Notes: generated by a model not told the origin, from the sequence alone. A stretch of 22,474 nt of DNA from Folioceros fuciformis (GCA_049999805.1 JBNGIO010005635.1:1-22474), one strand, 5' to 3'; numbered from the stretch's first letter, positions 8,754 through 19,498 are shown. A program made the numbers and translations.

Positions 8754-9829
8754 GTGCCCTAAACGTAAGCTATTTCATCGCAGATCTCAATGATTTTGCT
8801 GACTCTTTGCTAGATGTTCCTAAGAAGGGCCTTATCACTAATCCAGCTCTCGGCTCCGTACTACTAGAAGAACGTCATTACCCTACACGTACATAGCTAC
8901 CTCCACATAATGGAAAGAACCCTATTATACCTTAGCTGATTTTTTATGGCCACAAGCTGGAGTTGTCGTGAAAGTAACAGCTAGGAGACATTGCATTTTG
9001 TGACATGCCTCAGAGATGGGATTAGTCATTGCATCTCATAACACCCTTTGTCCTAACTATCATACAAGTGATAGCGAAGCAGAGGTAAGAGTTTACACCT
9101 ATGCATGGACATATTGTTTTTACTATAATGTTCGTTTTAGATAGGAATAGTTATATATGTAGCTATATTTGAAATAGCTAGTTGATCGCAACATAGCTAT
9201 ATAGTGTTGGAACATGGGTAGAACTTAAGGCTATGTGTTTGTGCCAACCTGCCATTTCCAAGTCAATTGTTGAAGCCGCGTTAGAGAGCGTTGTGAAGCC
9301 CTAGACAACATTGGAGCATTCCTGGCTCCTAGAATGGAATCTTTCCTATTGTGTTCTGGGAATCTTGTTTGGGGAGGGTGATTCACTACGTAAGTGTGCG
9401 ATTTCCAGACCACTAGTTTCACTATCTTGTGAGGCCCTTCAATCTATAGTAGTGTGTTATACAATAGCATGCTTGCTACTCTTACTTCAACAACTCACTT
9501 AGCGAGTACTAGGAGTGGGAGCGTGAAAATTGCAAGTTAGTCACGAAGCATTGTGTGACAAATACAGCAAGGCAAATCACCTACACATAGTGGGAATATG
9601 GACGAAAGAGACAACGACAATTTCAAGAGGATGTGGAAGCCAACATTGAACTTGACTCACCACCCTTAGCCACTGATTCTGAAGGAGAGGAAGTGCTCGA
9701 CACAAGATAGATACCCCTAGGGTAGTCGTACGTTGTGCCACTCTTGGGACAATCTAGTACCCAACAGCAAGTGGTGCAATCACTTGTGGGACAAACCTAA
9801 GTTAGGTATTTCAAGGATTTTGGCAACAT
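8754..9829. other. Decayed sequence without a recognisable gene
   Basis: 8773-8895 (plus) is open without stops for 41 codons and contains LNDFADSLLDVPKKG and ITNPALGSVLLEE, preceded by a possible splice acceptor (TTTCATCGCAG). It could be an exon remnant, but I cannot name it. From about 9600 to 9710 another short open stretch includes DSPPLATDSEGEEVLDT; given the gag remains just downstream it may be the decayed gag N-terminus. Otherwise nothing is supported. Confidence 0.35.
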
Positions 9830-12170
9830 GGAGGGAGGAGGTCCATACAAGCATGAGAAATTCTCAAGAAGGCTTAGCACCCAATCCCTGAGCGATTTCA
9901 AGCTTTTTCTCAATGCCATCTCAGCTGGCTCAAGTTCAAGTATGGTACCTCATACAACAACTAGTATGTGTTTCAGAAATTGTCTTACCACTTGACGGAT
10001 GAAGTGTTGGATTTGTAGGAAGTGCACCAGGGTGATCTTTCCATTACTGTTGCAACGCCTAATCCAACATTTCAAAGTGCTTTGTAGTTGGCATGCCAAG
10101 CTGGCAATAATAATCAATACGTATCAAGTAGGCATTGTTGCTAGCACTATTGCTGCTACTACACAGCCACCAACGGTGGTGAGCTTGACTGCAGTTGAAA
10201 GACTAGCAGCCGCTATGGGTGTAGATGAATACATGCACACACCCAAATACATGAACCTTATTGAAGAGTTGATGGGAATCCTAGATAAAGCCTTCCCACT
10301 AAAGACTCTTGAAAAAATTGTAAAGCTCCTTTGCACATAAGAAACGGAAGACAGTTCAAATGGCTTTTCAAAGGTTGCAGAAGTTGCGTGAAGGCAGAAA
10401 CCAAGAGAATAAGGCACAGACCAAGAGGCAGCAGAAAAATTCTTGACAGTGCTAGAGGGGGACTCTTTGTTTCACTTTCAACTTGTCACCTCCCCGATGG
10501 ACAAGTATGGTGATAGGTATACACTTGAGCATGTCCATGAAGAAGCAGAGTGCAAGGAGATTGCATTTTCTGCCAATGCTTCCTGTCATTCCAAGGCTTT
10601 CACTCATTATTAGTCTATGGTCAGTAGCAAGAGGATAATTGGCAGAAGTGGGACTTTTGGATCAGCCAAGAGTAACCACGCCACAACAGCTAAGGTCAAT
10701 CCTACAGTGACTACATAGATCACATGCAATTGCTGTGGGAGTCCCAAGCACTTGGCATCAACATGAAATTGTCCTCAAGCCGGATTGGTGTGCACACATT
10801 GCCGCAAGACAGGTCACCTTGAAACAATGTGTTTTCAGAAGCATCCTAGTGGGGAGGAGCTTCAAATGTAGCAAGAGCACGCCCCAACACAAGTGCTTCA
10901 AGAGCTTCATCAACAAGACCCAGCCACAATTTCACACAACAAACAGTACTGTAATAAGGTCAAGGCCAAAGGGGTGGCAACCATTGAAAAAATTGCCTCC
11001 CTCAAGGCATCTATTGCAGCCCTCACCGCACACATGAGCACTCTTGTGGCCAATCTCAACTATGGTGCTTCAACTACGGCCTCCAAGCCTGTTGGTGCAG
11101 CCGCATTGGTTACCATGATAAGTGGGGAGGAGGAGGATTACGGACCTCCACACCAAGCATGCACAAAAAACTGTTTGCACAGCGTGGAACCTTCTTCAAC
11201 CCTGCCAGCCACATGGGTGGGCCATGAATTGCCCTCAGCTATCATGGATGTTGCGTTTGGATCTCCTAGACCAGCCTTGTGAACTTTGAGGGGCACGCGC
11301 AGCCATCCCTCAATCCTTCAACACACTACCTCCATGAGCAGCCATTCCCATTTGAGGGCAAGACAACCTTCGTGGAGATAGTGTGAGTCTAGTTCGCTCC
11401 AGTAATGGCACTTCACATGATTTAGCCTACGGTCAGCTATCTCTTTTGCCTCCAATATTGAGCGCTAAGTAGTTGGCTAGGAAATTGACAGGACATAAAT
11501 ACCTGTGTTTTCACTTCAAGACATGGGCTTGATTACTGCAAGGCTAGGCCAAGTGTTGCAGACAAGGACAGTGCAAGCACCCAGCAACAGGCCAGCCCAA
11601 GTAGTTGTTTTGGAGGACTTTGTAATGGGTGCATGTATATGGCCTAGTTCTAGCTAGTTAGAACCACTTACCGTCCCGAGACAATTGGAATTGATCTCTT
11701 CTGAGGACAGCCAAGGGGTGTACTCCACATAGCGAACTCCCACTAGCCAAGCTCACCCTCGAATTAAGCCAACCAATTGGTTGTCACTCAAGTTTTGAAG
11801 GCTGTAGTGGATAATAGGACAAGACATGTGCAAATCAATGGATATGCTCCCAAGCTTGTCCTCCTTGACACTAGTGCATAACCCGTGATCATTGGCAAGA
11901 CTTTAGCAACTCGATTACGTCTACATGGTCCAACCTTGCGTCGCTCACCTTGGAAGATTCGAACAATATTAGGCTCCTTGGCACCAATGTGTGGGAAAAC
12001 CCTGCAACCTGTGGCTATCACTTTGAAGTGTGGAACAGATGCTGCCATGACCTTGGCCCTTCAATGCCTTATCACATCAACAACCAACTACAATGTCCTT
12101 TTGGGACAAGAATTTCTATTTCCCCTAGGGGTAAGTGTGGATAATTGGATTGAACAGGCCTCCTATTGAC
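9830..12170 (+). pseudogene. Decayed gag-protease of a (probably Ty3/gypsy) retrotransposon
   Basis: Order seen on the plus strand: a gag-like stretch near 9925-10110 (YVFQKLSYHLTDEVLDL, then GDLSITVATPNPTFQSAL, with internal TAG codons), two CCHC zinc knuckles (10725-10832), a helical linker (KIASLKASIAALTAHMSTL near 10987-11043), and a retropepsin domain. In the protease, LLDTSA at 11861-11878 is the active-site loop, followed by PVIIGKTLA after a TAA and by YNVLLGQEFLFPLG near 12089-12130. The frame is broken many times. No reverse transcriptase or integrase follows, so pol is lost. Gypsy assignment rests on the gag style and protease spacing and is moderate; the element is certainly dead. 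Confidence 0.72.
10725..10832 (+). other. Two tandem CCHC zinc knuckles, first one broken by TGA
   Basis: Knuckle 1 reads Cys 10725, Cys 10734, His 10749 with C-X2-C-X4-H spacing (CNCCGSPKHLAST). At the exact place of the fourth ligand (10764-10766) there is TGA, one base away from the Cys codons TGT and TGC. Knuckle 2, in the same frame, is intact: CTHCRKTGHLETMC with Cys 10791, Cys 10800, His 10815, Cys 10830. These nucleocapsid motifs bind RNA in retroelement gag proteins. Confidence 0.85.
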
Positions 12171-14120
12171 CTGATTGGAGAAATGGGAGACAACGCATTG
12201 CTTATAACCCACTAGACTTGCATGGTAGCATTGAAGTAGATACTGTCACATTGGCAACATCCTAGGTGTTGATGATTACATGTGTGATAGGATAGGAGCA
12301 CACTTGAGATAGTCAACAATCTCCACAAACTTGAGAAAAATCTGCAGTCTTCGTATACTTGGGACAATCTTAGTCCTAGTGCTTCAGCCTTGCCACAATT
12401 AATAGCCATTCTACAAATTTGAACACTAGAGACTTGTTGACAAAGAATTTGCCTTCTAACAAACATCACTTTCATAAGGAGCCTATGGACATCCAGGCTT
12501 GCCCTGATACATCTTAGCAGTGTGGCTGCTCCACGACAATTGCCGAGCATAGTGGATGAACCCTTCTTGTCATTTAATTGCATGCTTTTGCAGTTCTCTA
12601 CATGTAGCCAACTACTCATCTAGAGGCCGTGGACGAGCGGCATCATATTTGAAGCTCTCCATCAGCATTTTCTCCTCGACGTGTGTTGGCTCTTCTCCTT
12701 CTTCCCTCACGGCGATAGATATCTAGAGCCAACACTCTTAGCTCGCAACTTGCCACCTTTACTTTTGTTGCGAGCTCTCTCAAGTTGTTGTGGCTCAGTT
12801 GATGTGCTCTTCCTTTTGTCCGTCTTCTGCTTCTCCTTTGTTCTTCCCGCTTATACTGATACCACGATGACGAACGTGCATAGTGATAGGCATTGAATTA
12901 GCGAGCGCACCATGGCACAATCCTATGCCTAATCTACCAGCGTGCTCCGTTTACGAGGGCGTATTAGAGTAAACCTATTCCGTTAGTGTTTGTCATGTAA
13001 ATGTATTAGCAAGTAGAGTTAGGGTTGCTAGTGTTGGTTATATGAAGAGACATGACTTTTGGTATATGTGATGTATACATGACACTTCTAGAATACATAG
13101 TTATCTTTTTCATTTGTGTAATTTAACAATCCCAAGCCTACATGAAGGGTTATTCATCATCTGCTTTTGTGGTAACTACTCGCTACTATGGAAAAAGAAA
13201 ACAGAAGAACCTATCATCTCCGAAACATGGGGTATTGTGATAGCACCTTACTTACTATGCCCCTTGAACTTTAGCATCTCACATGCCCCCCTCCCTACTT
13301 GTTTGCTACCCACAAATAATAAGCCTAAGGTTGGAAGTGCTTTTTAACCTTCCATCATCCATTTACTTTTGTAGGTAACAATTCTCCTCCTAGATCCTTC
13401 AACTATAGTAATATGTTCTCATAGATGATCACCACTTCATAGCAACACAATTGTAACTTCCCAAGAAAGGAAAGATATCTACTACCGTAGCAAAGTACTA
13501 AGTAGTCTCCCCCGTAGTGATGTTGTTTTGTCCTTGTAATTGGCTGTTACATTTATGCTACTGAAGCTCTTGTACCCTATAGGTTTCTCCAACACTTCTT
13601 CCCTATCCTCCTTGGACGTTATGAATGATTCTAACCTAGCTGTTTGATTGTCCTCTACTGTCGTTTGGGTGTCTTCTATAATCTACTGTGAATTATAATA
13701 CACAAATCTGCCAACTTGAATAAATTGTGAAGGTCCAAAACGGCTGGGAACCAACGCTAGCTGTGTTGTGAGGAGCGTTATTGTTTATGTAATTTTACGT
13801 AGTCCGGCTCTCCGGTCTCCTTATGATAGAGGGAAGATTTGGTCTCCGTTCACGTCTTCAACAAAACGTAAAACGCTTGTAGTTTTATATTTTTGTCTCT
13901 AGATGGTATTTGATTGGCTGTTGTGCTCGGTGCTATCCCCATCTCCTGATCCCCATGTTTGCTTCTCCATGTACGCATCATATGTACCCGCCCCCGGTCA
14001 CATCTAAATTTGCGATAATCTCCATGGTTCTTCGTCCCCTAATAATGCTCTCATGCATGCCTATCCAGGTACTAAAAACCTCATAGATATTGCGGAGCGA
14101 GCACTTGCCTGTATGTGCTT
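12171..14120. other. No gene recognised between the gag relic and the receptor gene
   Basis: A 135-codon minus-strand frame (12619-12212) shows no domain I know. A hairpin lies at 12726-12796. CTGATACCA at 12856-12864 is nine bases of a primer-binding site on the minus strand, but the other three do not match. The stretch 13000-14100 is AT-rich without similarity to genes; it probably holds the distal promoter of the receptor gene, though no TATA box can be assigned with confidence. Confidence 0.4.
12726..12796. repeat. Imperfect inverted repeat (hairpin)
   Basis: AGCTCGCAAC (12740-12749) pairs perfectly with GTTGCGAGCT (12767-12776) across a 17-base loop. Pairing resumes further out with GAGCC (12726-12730) and GGCTC (12792-12796), with bulges in between. 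Function unknown. Confidence 0.65.
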
Positions 14121-14181
14121 TGGAGGTACCAGTACTCTCTACATAGATGTACGTGCCTGGAGGTACCAGTACTCTACATAG
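14121..14181 (+). repeat. Short direct repeat upstream of the receptor gene
   Basis: TGGAGGTACCAGTACTCT, then ACATAG (with a CT insertion in copy 1), occurs at 14121-14146 and 14158-14181. The unit includes the palindromes GGTACC and AGTACT. It sits about 310-370 bases before the start codon, so it is in the promoter or 5' leader. Confidence 0.75.
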
Positions 14182-14488
14182 CGTTCAACGTTCAAGTCTG
14201 CTTATACTGCACTTGTCAGATTGGGTGTTCTTGAGGAATCTGGCACGCATCTCAGGAAACCTCGTCCAACAGGAAGTGCAATTGAAAACCAGACACTAGT
14301 TCTAGCAGTTCTGTTGATCGTGGTTAGTAGACAATTTGTTTCGTAGTGCAAGGAGTCTCTTGTGAGGGCCTCTGTAGGTTTGGGCGAGTGTCCTCGGCGT
14401 AGTGAGAATCGGGAGGGCGAGGAAAGATCCATGGTGCTGTGATAGCGTCAAAGTAGTGCGGATCGTGCAGCAGGCCGAAGGTCGAAAG
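14182..14488 (+). promoter_or_regulatory. Putative 5' leader of the receptor gene with a 3-codon uORF
   Basis: There is no ATG from 14182 to 14430. The first ATG, at 14431, encodes only Met-Val-Leu before TGA at 14440-14442, 46 bases ahead of the main start. The main frame has an in-frame TAG at 14375-14377, so translation cannot begin further upstream on this exon. The transcription start is unknown, so it is not certain that the uORF is in the mRNA. Confidence 0.45.
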
Positions 14489-17400
14489 ATGCGGTGGTAC
14501 AGGCATTTACTTGCATTATGGGTTATAGTTGGCGTGGTGAGTTCCTGTTTCTTGTTCTACTGGCTCGATTCATCGAACTCTGAGCGCCGCCAGGAGACGC
14601 TTTCTAGTATGTGTGACGAGCGTGCCCGAATGCTACAAGATCAGCTTGTTGCTAGCATGAACCACGTACGAGCCCTCACTGCACTCGTTACCACATTCCA
14701 TCTGGAGAAGTACCCGTCAGCGCTTGATCAAGTGAGCACAATCAACCTCTGGATGTGACAGAAAAGTAGTAAGGGGCAGTGTGTGAACGAAGGTCTGATA
14801 ACTGTGCAGTGTGTACACGTAGGCCCCTCTCCGAATGTGGATCGCTGGGACAGGTAGGTTTGTTTTCCTTGCTGTCACTTGGTTGTTCACAATGGTAGTC
14901 CTGTTTCGCTTGGCAGGATACCTTTGCCACTTATGCCTCCAGAACTGCATTTGAAAGGCCTCTCATGAGCGGGGTTGCCTATGCCCAAAAGGTTTTACAT
15001 GAGGAAAGGGAGGCTTTCGAGAGAAATCAAGGGTGGAGCATAAAGAGTATGCATTCCAAAAAGTCACAAATTTCACAGTATGAATATGCACCGGCCACTT
15101 TGACTCAAGATAGTGTTGGCTACTTGACTTCCCTGGACCTAATGTCTGGGCAGGTGAGGCAAATTGTAATAAGGTCACTGAATTTGATTTACTGCGTGCG
15201 ACATGACTTGAACTGTTTGCCAGCTCATGGGTTGGTTCAAATCTTTGAACAGGAAGACCGCGAAAATATTCTTCGTGCAAGGGCTTCTGGCAAGGGTGCG
15301 TTGACAAGTCCTTTCCGGCTGCTGACTAATCATTTGGGCATTGTTTTCACATTTGCCGTTTACAGTGAAGACCTTCCCTTGGATGCCACTGTTGAGCACC
15401 GTATTCAGCACTGCACAGGGTATGTTCATTTACTATAATCACATACGGGAAAATGGGGCTCTTGGGTTTCTAGCATCGTATGTAAATTTCTCATAGGAAT
15501 CGCACCAGAGGTAAATCTCCGCTAGTCGATTCATCTTCAGCAATGTTTGGAAATCACTCAACCTTGTAGTGTCTTGCAACAAGTAGTGGTCTGACGCGTT
15601 TGTGCTGGCATGTTATTTGACTAGTTCCAGTATGTTTATCGGTCTGGTTCTACATACTTACAACAACAACCTACCATTGATCTGATGCTGCAGTTATCTT
15701 GGAGGAGCTTTTGACGTTGAGTCTCTGGTAGAAAATTTGCTTCATCAGCTCGCTGGTAGCACTGCAATTGTCGTGAATGTGTATGATATAACCAACCAGT
15801 CTGTGCCACTGGTTATGTATGGGTCCGCTCCGGATGATGAGCGGTATCATGTGAGCAGTCTAGACTTTGGAGATCCTATCAGAAGGCATGAAATGCGTTG
15901 CAGGTACAATCAGGTCCTGTCTGAGGCTCTAACTAAGCACGTCCTTCACAACTGTGTGCTGGCGATGAATTTTGATCCATGGTCATGTGCATGAAAAATG
16001 CTATTACTGTCCACGCAGGCTGGTGGACCCTCGACCAATGTCATGGGCAGCCTTATGGGCAGCTCTTGGATTGTTGGTGATTTGTCTGCTAGTTGGACAG
16101 ATTGGCTATGCTGCTGTTCGAAGGATCACTCAAGTGGAAGAGGATTATAAGAAGATGGAGGAGTTGAAACTACAAGCTGAATCTGCTGACGTTGCAAAGT
16201 CTCAGGTAAGCTGTATGTATGATCTCNNNNNNNNNNNNNNNNNNNNNNNNNNNNNNNNNNNNNNNNNNNNNNNNNNNNNNNNNNNNNNNNNNNNNNNNNN
16301 NNNNNNNNNNNNNNNNNNNNNNNNNNATGATCTCAATGCATATGTACATCAAGAAATGCAGGTGCAGAAAGGACGAGGAGAGGGGGGGGGGACGTGGGGT
16401 GTGGGGGTTGCGAGAAACTGACATTGGTATGCTTATATGTTGCAGTTCCTTGCTACTGTTTCCCATGAGATACGCACACCTATGAATGGCGTTCTTGGTG
16501 GGTTCCACCTCATTGCCAATGGTTTTGGAGAGTGGGTTAAGTCTGTAAGATGTGAGGGTCACAACTTGCTTTGACTGGTCGTGGCCTAAAGTTGTTGGCT
16601 CCAAGCAGGAATGCTGCAAATGCTCATGGACACAAAGTTGGATCCAATGCAAATCGACTATGCAAGAACGGCACAAGCAAGTGGGCAGGCATTGATAACA
16701 CTGATAAACGAAGTCTTGGATCAAGCAAAAATTGAATCTGGGCGACTCGAATTAGAAAGTGTTTGCTTCGACCTTCGTGAAGTTCTGGATGATGTTTTGT
16801 CATTGTTCTCATCGAAGGCCAGTGAAAAGCGGATTGAAGTACTTGTTCCTACCCTTCGACCTATCTTCTGTTGCAATCTAGTCAGATGTACCCTTGGATA
16901 GACGGTACCCACAGTCTCCTTGACCCTTTTTTGTGTGGTGGATGTTGCCTCTCTATCATTGATACGAGAAGCTTGCAGTGTATGTATCAAAGCGGGTGCC
17001 GGAGATTTTAGTTGGTGATCCTAGCCGGTTTCGACAAATTATCACAAATCTGATAGGGAATTCAGTAAAAGTAAGTATGATCATCTTCTTCCTTGGATTT
17101 TGTTGTGATTTTTGGCAATGACTGCAAAGTCCTGTACACACTGTAAGGCAAGCGTATCTCAAATTGTGCGTAGGCTTAACTCTCTGGACTGCATTGTTAT
17201 TTGTTTTCACAACCGTGAAAGATGTGTGTGGTGGTGATGACCCACTAGTGATTTGAGTATTATTCTCTATATTTCGAGGATGTGTCTTTTTCTCACCAGT
17301 CAGAAGGCGAAATTTGGAATTTCATGACGCTCAGAAGCCGTCCTTGTCCATGTTGAGCATATGTTTGTGTTTTTGGTTTGTGAGGAAGTTCGTTAACAAA

Positions 17401-19345
17401 GCTGAATGTTAGTGGCAAGAGGCACATTTAGGCGTGGTAAAGGGTAAAGAGCGTCATTAGCATGGGGCCTCTGATTTACCCAAATCCCGGGGACCTAACA
17501 ATGAGAATTCCATGCAGTTCACCCAATATGGGCATGTTTTTCTGTGCGTTCATCTAGCTGAAGATATGGAGGAATTGCAAGAGTTAATTGAGAAAGATAG
17601 ATACAGTGCTTTGCAAGACCTCGAGGAGGATAGCCAGGGCTCTTGGAATACCCTCAGTGGAGTCAGAGCAGCAGATAGACGATATTGTTGGGAGTTTTTT
17701 AGGGTGCTTCTGCAGAAAACGGATGCTGAATCAAATTCAGCATTACAAAGGTCTGAGGAGAACGTGCAAAGTCAGTGTGACCTTGCGGACAAAGTCAAGT
17801 TGCTCATTAGTGTGGAGGACACAGGTGTTGGGATTCCCTTTCACGCACAGAGACGTATTTTCACTCCTTTCATGCAAGCTGATAGCTCAACCTCACGGAT
17901 GTATGGTGGCACTGGAATTGGCTTGAGCATAAGCCGTTGTCTAGTTGAGCTGATGAGTGGGAAAATGTGTTTCGTCAGTTTACCCAACATTGGGACCACG
18001 TTTTCGTTTACTGTAGCATTAAGGAAGCCTCCTCATGCCATGTGTCAAGATGTCAAGTCAGTCGTGCATGTCTCTAAGTTTGTTGGCCTGAAAGCCCTTG
18101 TTTTGGATGGAAGAGATGTTCGTGCATATGTGGCGCAGCAACAGTTACACAGAATAGGGGTGGAGGCGCATGTAGTAACAGACATGCAGTCTGCTAATGC
18201 CCTGCTGGCAGGAGAGCATGACATGGGAAGCACAATTCCTTCCTGGTAATCTGTTCATACTGAATACTTGGCACTGCTGGGTGCGCTAGGAGGGGATTAC
18301 TGATTCTTGTACTAACTTATATTTTTTGCTTTCAGTTCCACAGGCGACCTTGATATGGTGTTTGTTGACAAAGACTCATTTGGTCCTGGCTCTGGCCTGA
18401 CTTTGGCCCTGCACTTCTATATCTTGAACAGCAGTGCTAAACTGGCTGGAAATCCACCAGTGTTCATCATTCTTGCTACTTGCTACACGGATGAGGAGGC
18501 AGAGCAGGTAAAGAAAGCTGGGCTTGTGATAATTCGGAAACCCCTTCGAGCAAGCATGCTTGCAACTAGTTTGGAGCAAGCTTTGGGTATGTTGGGTAGA
18601 GGTGACGATAGGCGGGAGCCCTCGGAAGCATTTATTGCTCTAAGGAACCTCTTCAATGGAAGACATCTACTGGTTGTAGATGACAATGTGGTCAATCGCA
18701 GAGTTGCTGCAGGGGCCCTCAAGAAGTATGGAGCTAAGGTTGACTGTGTGGAGAGTGGAAAGGCTGCCATCAAATTACTGCGGCCACCTCATAAGTTTGA
18801 TGCATGCTTCATGGATGTGCAGATGCCTGAAATGGACGGGTATGTTAACTCCAGGAATAGATATTGGATTTAGGCTACCTTCTTAGTTCTGCCACTTAGC
18901 ATTAATAGTCTCCTGTTTTCTACCTTGTCTGGAATTCTTGTGACAGCTTGGAATCCTTGTTCGTATTGCAAGATGGCATGCGTTGTCAGCAGTTGCTCGA
19001 TGTAAATGTCATCTTGGTCTTTTTCTTGTGTGCAGCTTTGAAGCGACAAGGCTGATAAGGAAAGAGGAATGGGCAGCGGTTGTGAGTCCATCGCCTGGGA
19101 AATCTGGAGATCAGGATGGTGATATCCATAAATGGCACACACCTATTTGGGCGATGACAGCTGATGTTATACAAGCCACTCATGAGGAATGCTTGCGTGC
19201 AGGCATGGATGGCTTTGTAGCAAAGCCTTTTGATGAGAACAAGCTACATCAAGCTGTTCTTGGGTTTTTGACATGCAGTTCAAACTGCACAAAGTTCATG
19301 AACCGGCAGTGGCATATAGCGGACAGAGCTTTGGATGCGAAGTAG
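14489..19345 (+). CDS. AHK4-like: Cytokinin receptor, CHASE-domain hybrid histidine kinase (11 exons)
   Basis: Membrane receptor that binds cytokinin through its luminal CHASE domain and starts the His-Asp phosphorelay. Exons: 14489-14731, 14917-15153, 15253-15419, 15694-15903, 16019-16205, 16446-16497, 16609-16838, 16972-17070, 17518-18245, 18336-18839, 19036-19345. All phases join and predict 988 residues (Arabidopsis AHK4 is about 1,060-1,080). Landmarks: TM1 about 7-26; CHASE about 35-280 with Asp162 (GQEDREN) and Thr178 (ALTSPFRLL); TM2 about 295-319; phospho-His355 in VSHEIRTPMNGVLG; N box Asn468/Asn472; G1 DTGVG at 576-580; G2 GGTGIGL at 605-611; a receiver-like domain (about 660-815) without the usual acidic pair; and a true receiver with Asp833-Asp834-Asn835, phospho-Asp878 and Lys949. 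The NTLSG...AAD signature between N and G1 boxes is typical of cytokinin receptors. The start is the first in-frame ATG after a stop, with A at -3. Intron 5 contains gap 2. All introns are GT-AG; the donors of introns 4 and 7 (GTACAA, GTACTT) are weak. The family call is firm; which paralogue it is remains open. Confidence 0.95.
16227..16326. other. Assembly gap 2 (100 N) in intron 5
   Basis: Exactly 100 N inside the intron between exons 5 and 6 (16206-16445). ATGATCTC occurs on both sides (16219-16226 and 16327-16334), so the contig ends may simply overlap by eight bases. No coding sequence appears to be missing: exon 5 ends with KSQ and exon 6 begins with FLATVSHE, which are contiguous in the family. 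Confidence 0.85.
16382..16407 (+). other. G-rich tract with G-quadruplex potential in intron 5
   Basis: G10, then ACGT, G4, TGT and G5 satisfy the usual four-tract rule (G3+ with loops of 1-7). It lies on the sense strand 38-63 bases before the 3' splice site of exon 6. It may affect splicing, and it may explain why the assembly broke nearby. Confidence 0.65.
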
Positions 19346-19492
19346 CTTGTGGTGCAGAAAGGTCGTGTCTTTGTCCTTCAGAATTCATTTTGCAAGGTCT
19401 TGATCTCCTTGAATTCAATGTCTAGAGGTTTTACTGCTTGGAGATGCAGATGTCCAATGTTCACTTCTACATTTATAAATCTGTAGATGTGA

Positions 19493-19498
19493 AATAAA
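19493..19498 (+). terminator. Candidate poly(A) signal of the receptor gene
   Basis: AATAAA lies 148 bases after the stop codon, in an AT-rich stretch. Plant poly(A) signals are loose, so the real 3' end may differ. Confidence 0.5.

Noticed and set aside
12212-12619. 135-codon minus-strand frame as a gene
   Set aside because: No recognisable domain, no gene structure, and it overlaps decayed repeat DNA; most likely chance.
12856-12864. Possible primer-binding site on the minus strand (TGGTATCAG)
   Set aside because: Only nine of twelve bases match, no TG...CA LTR end abuts it, and no gag frame follows on that strand.
14402-14488. Longer N-terminus for the receptor starting at 14402
   Set aside because: That codon is GTG, and a TAG lies in frame at 14375-14377. 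The ATG at 14489 gives a normal TM1-CHASE arrangement.
16170-16724. Long minus-strand frame across the second N run
   Set aside because: It crosses 100 N and lies antisense to receptor exons 5-7, whose splice sites and domain match are clear.
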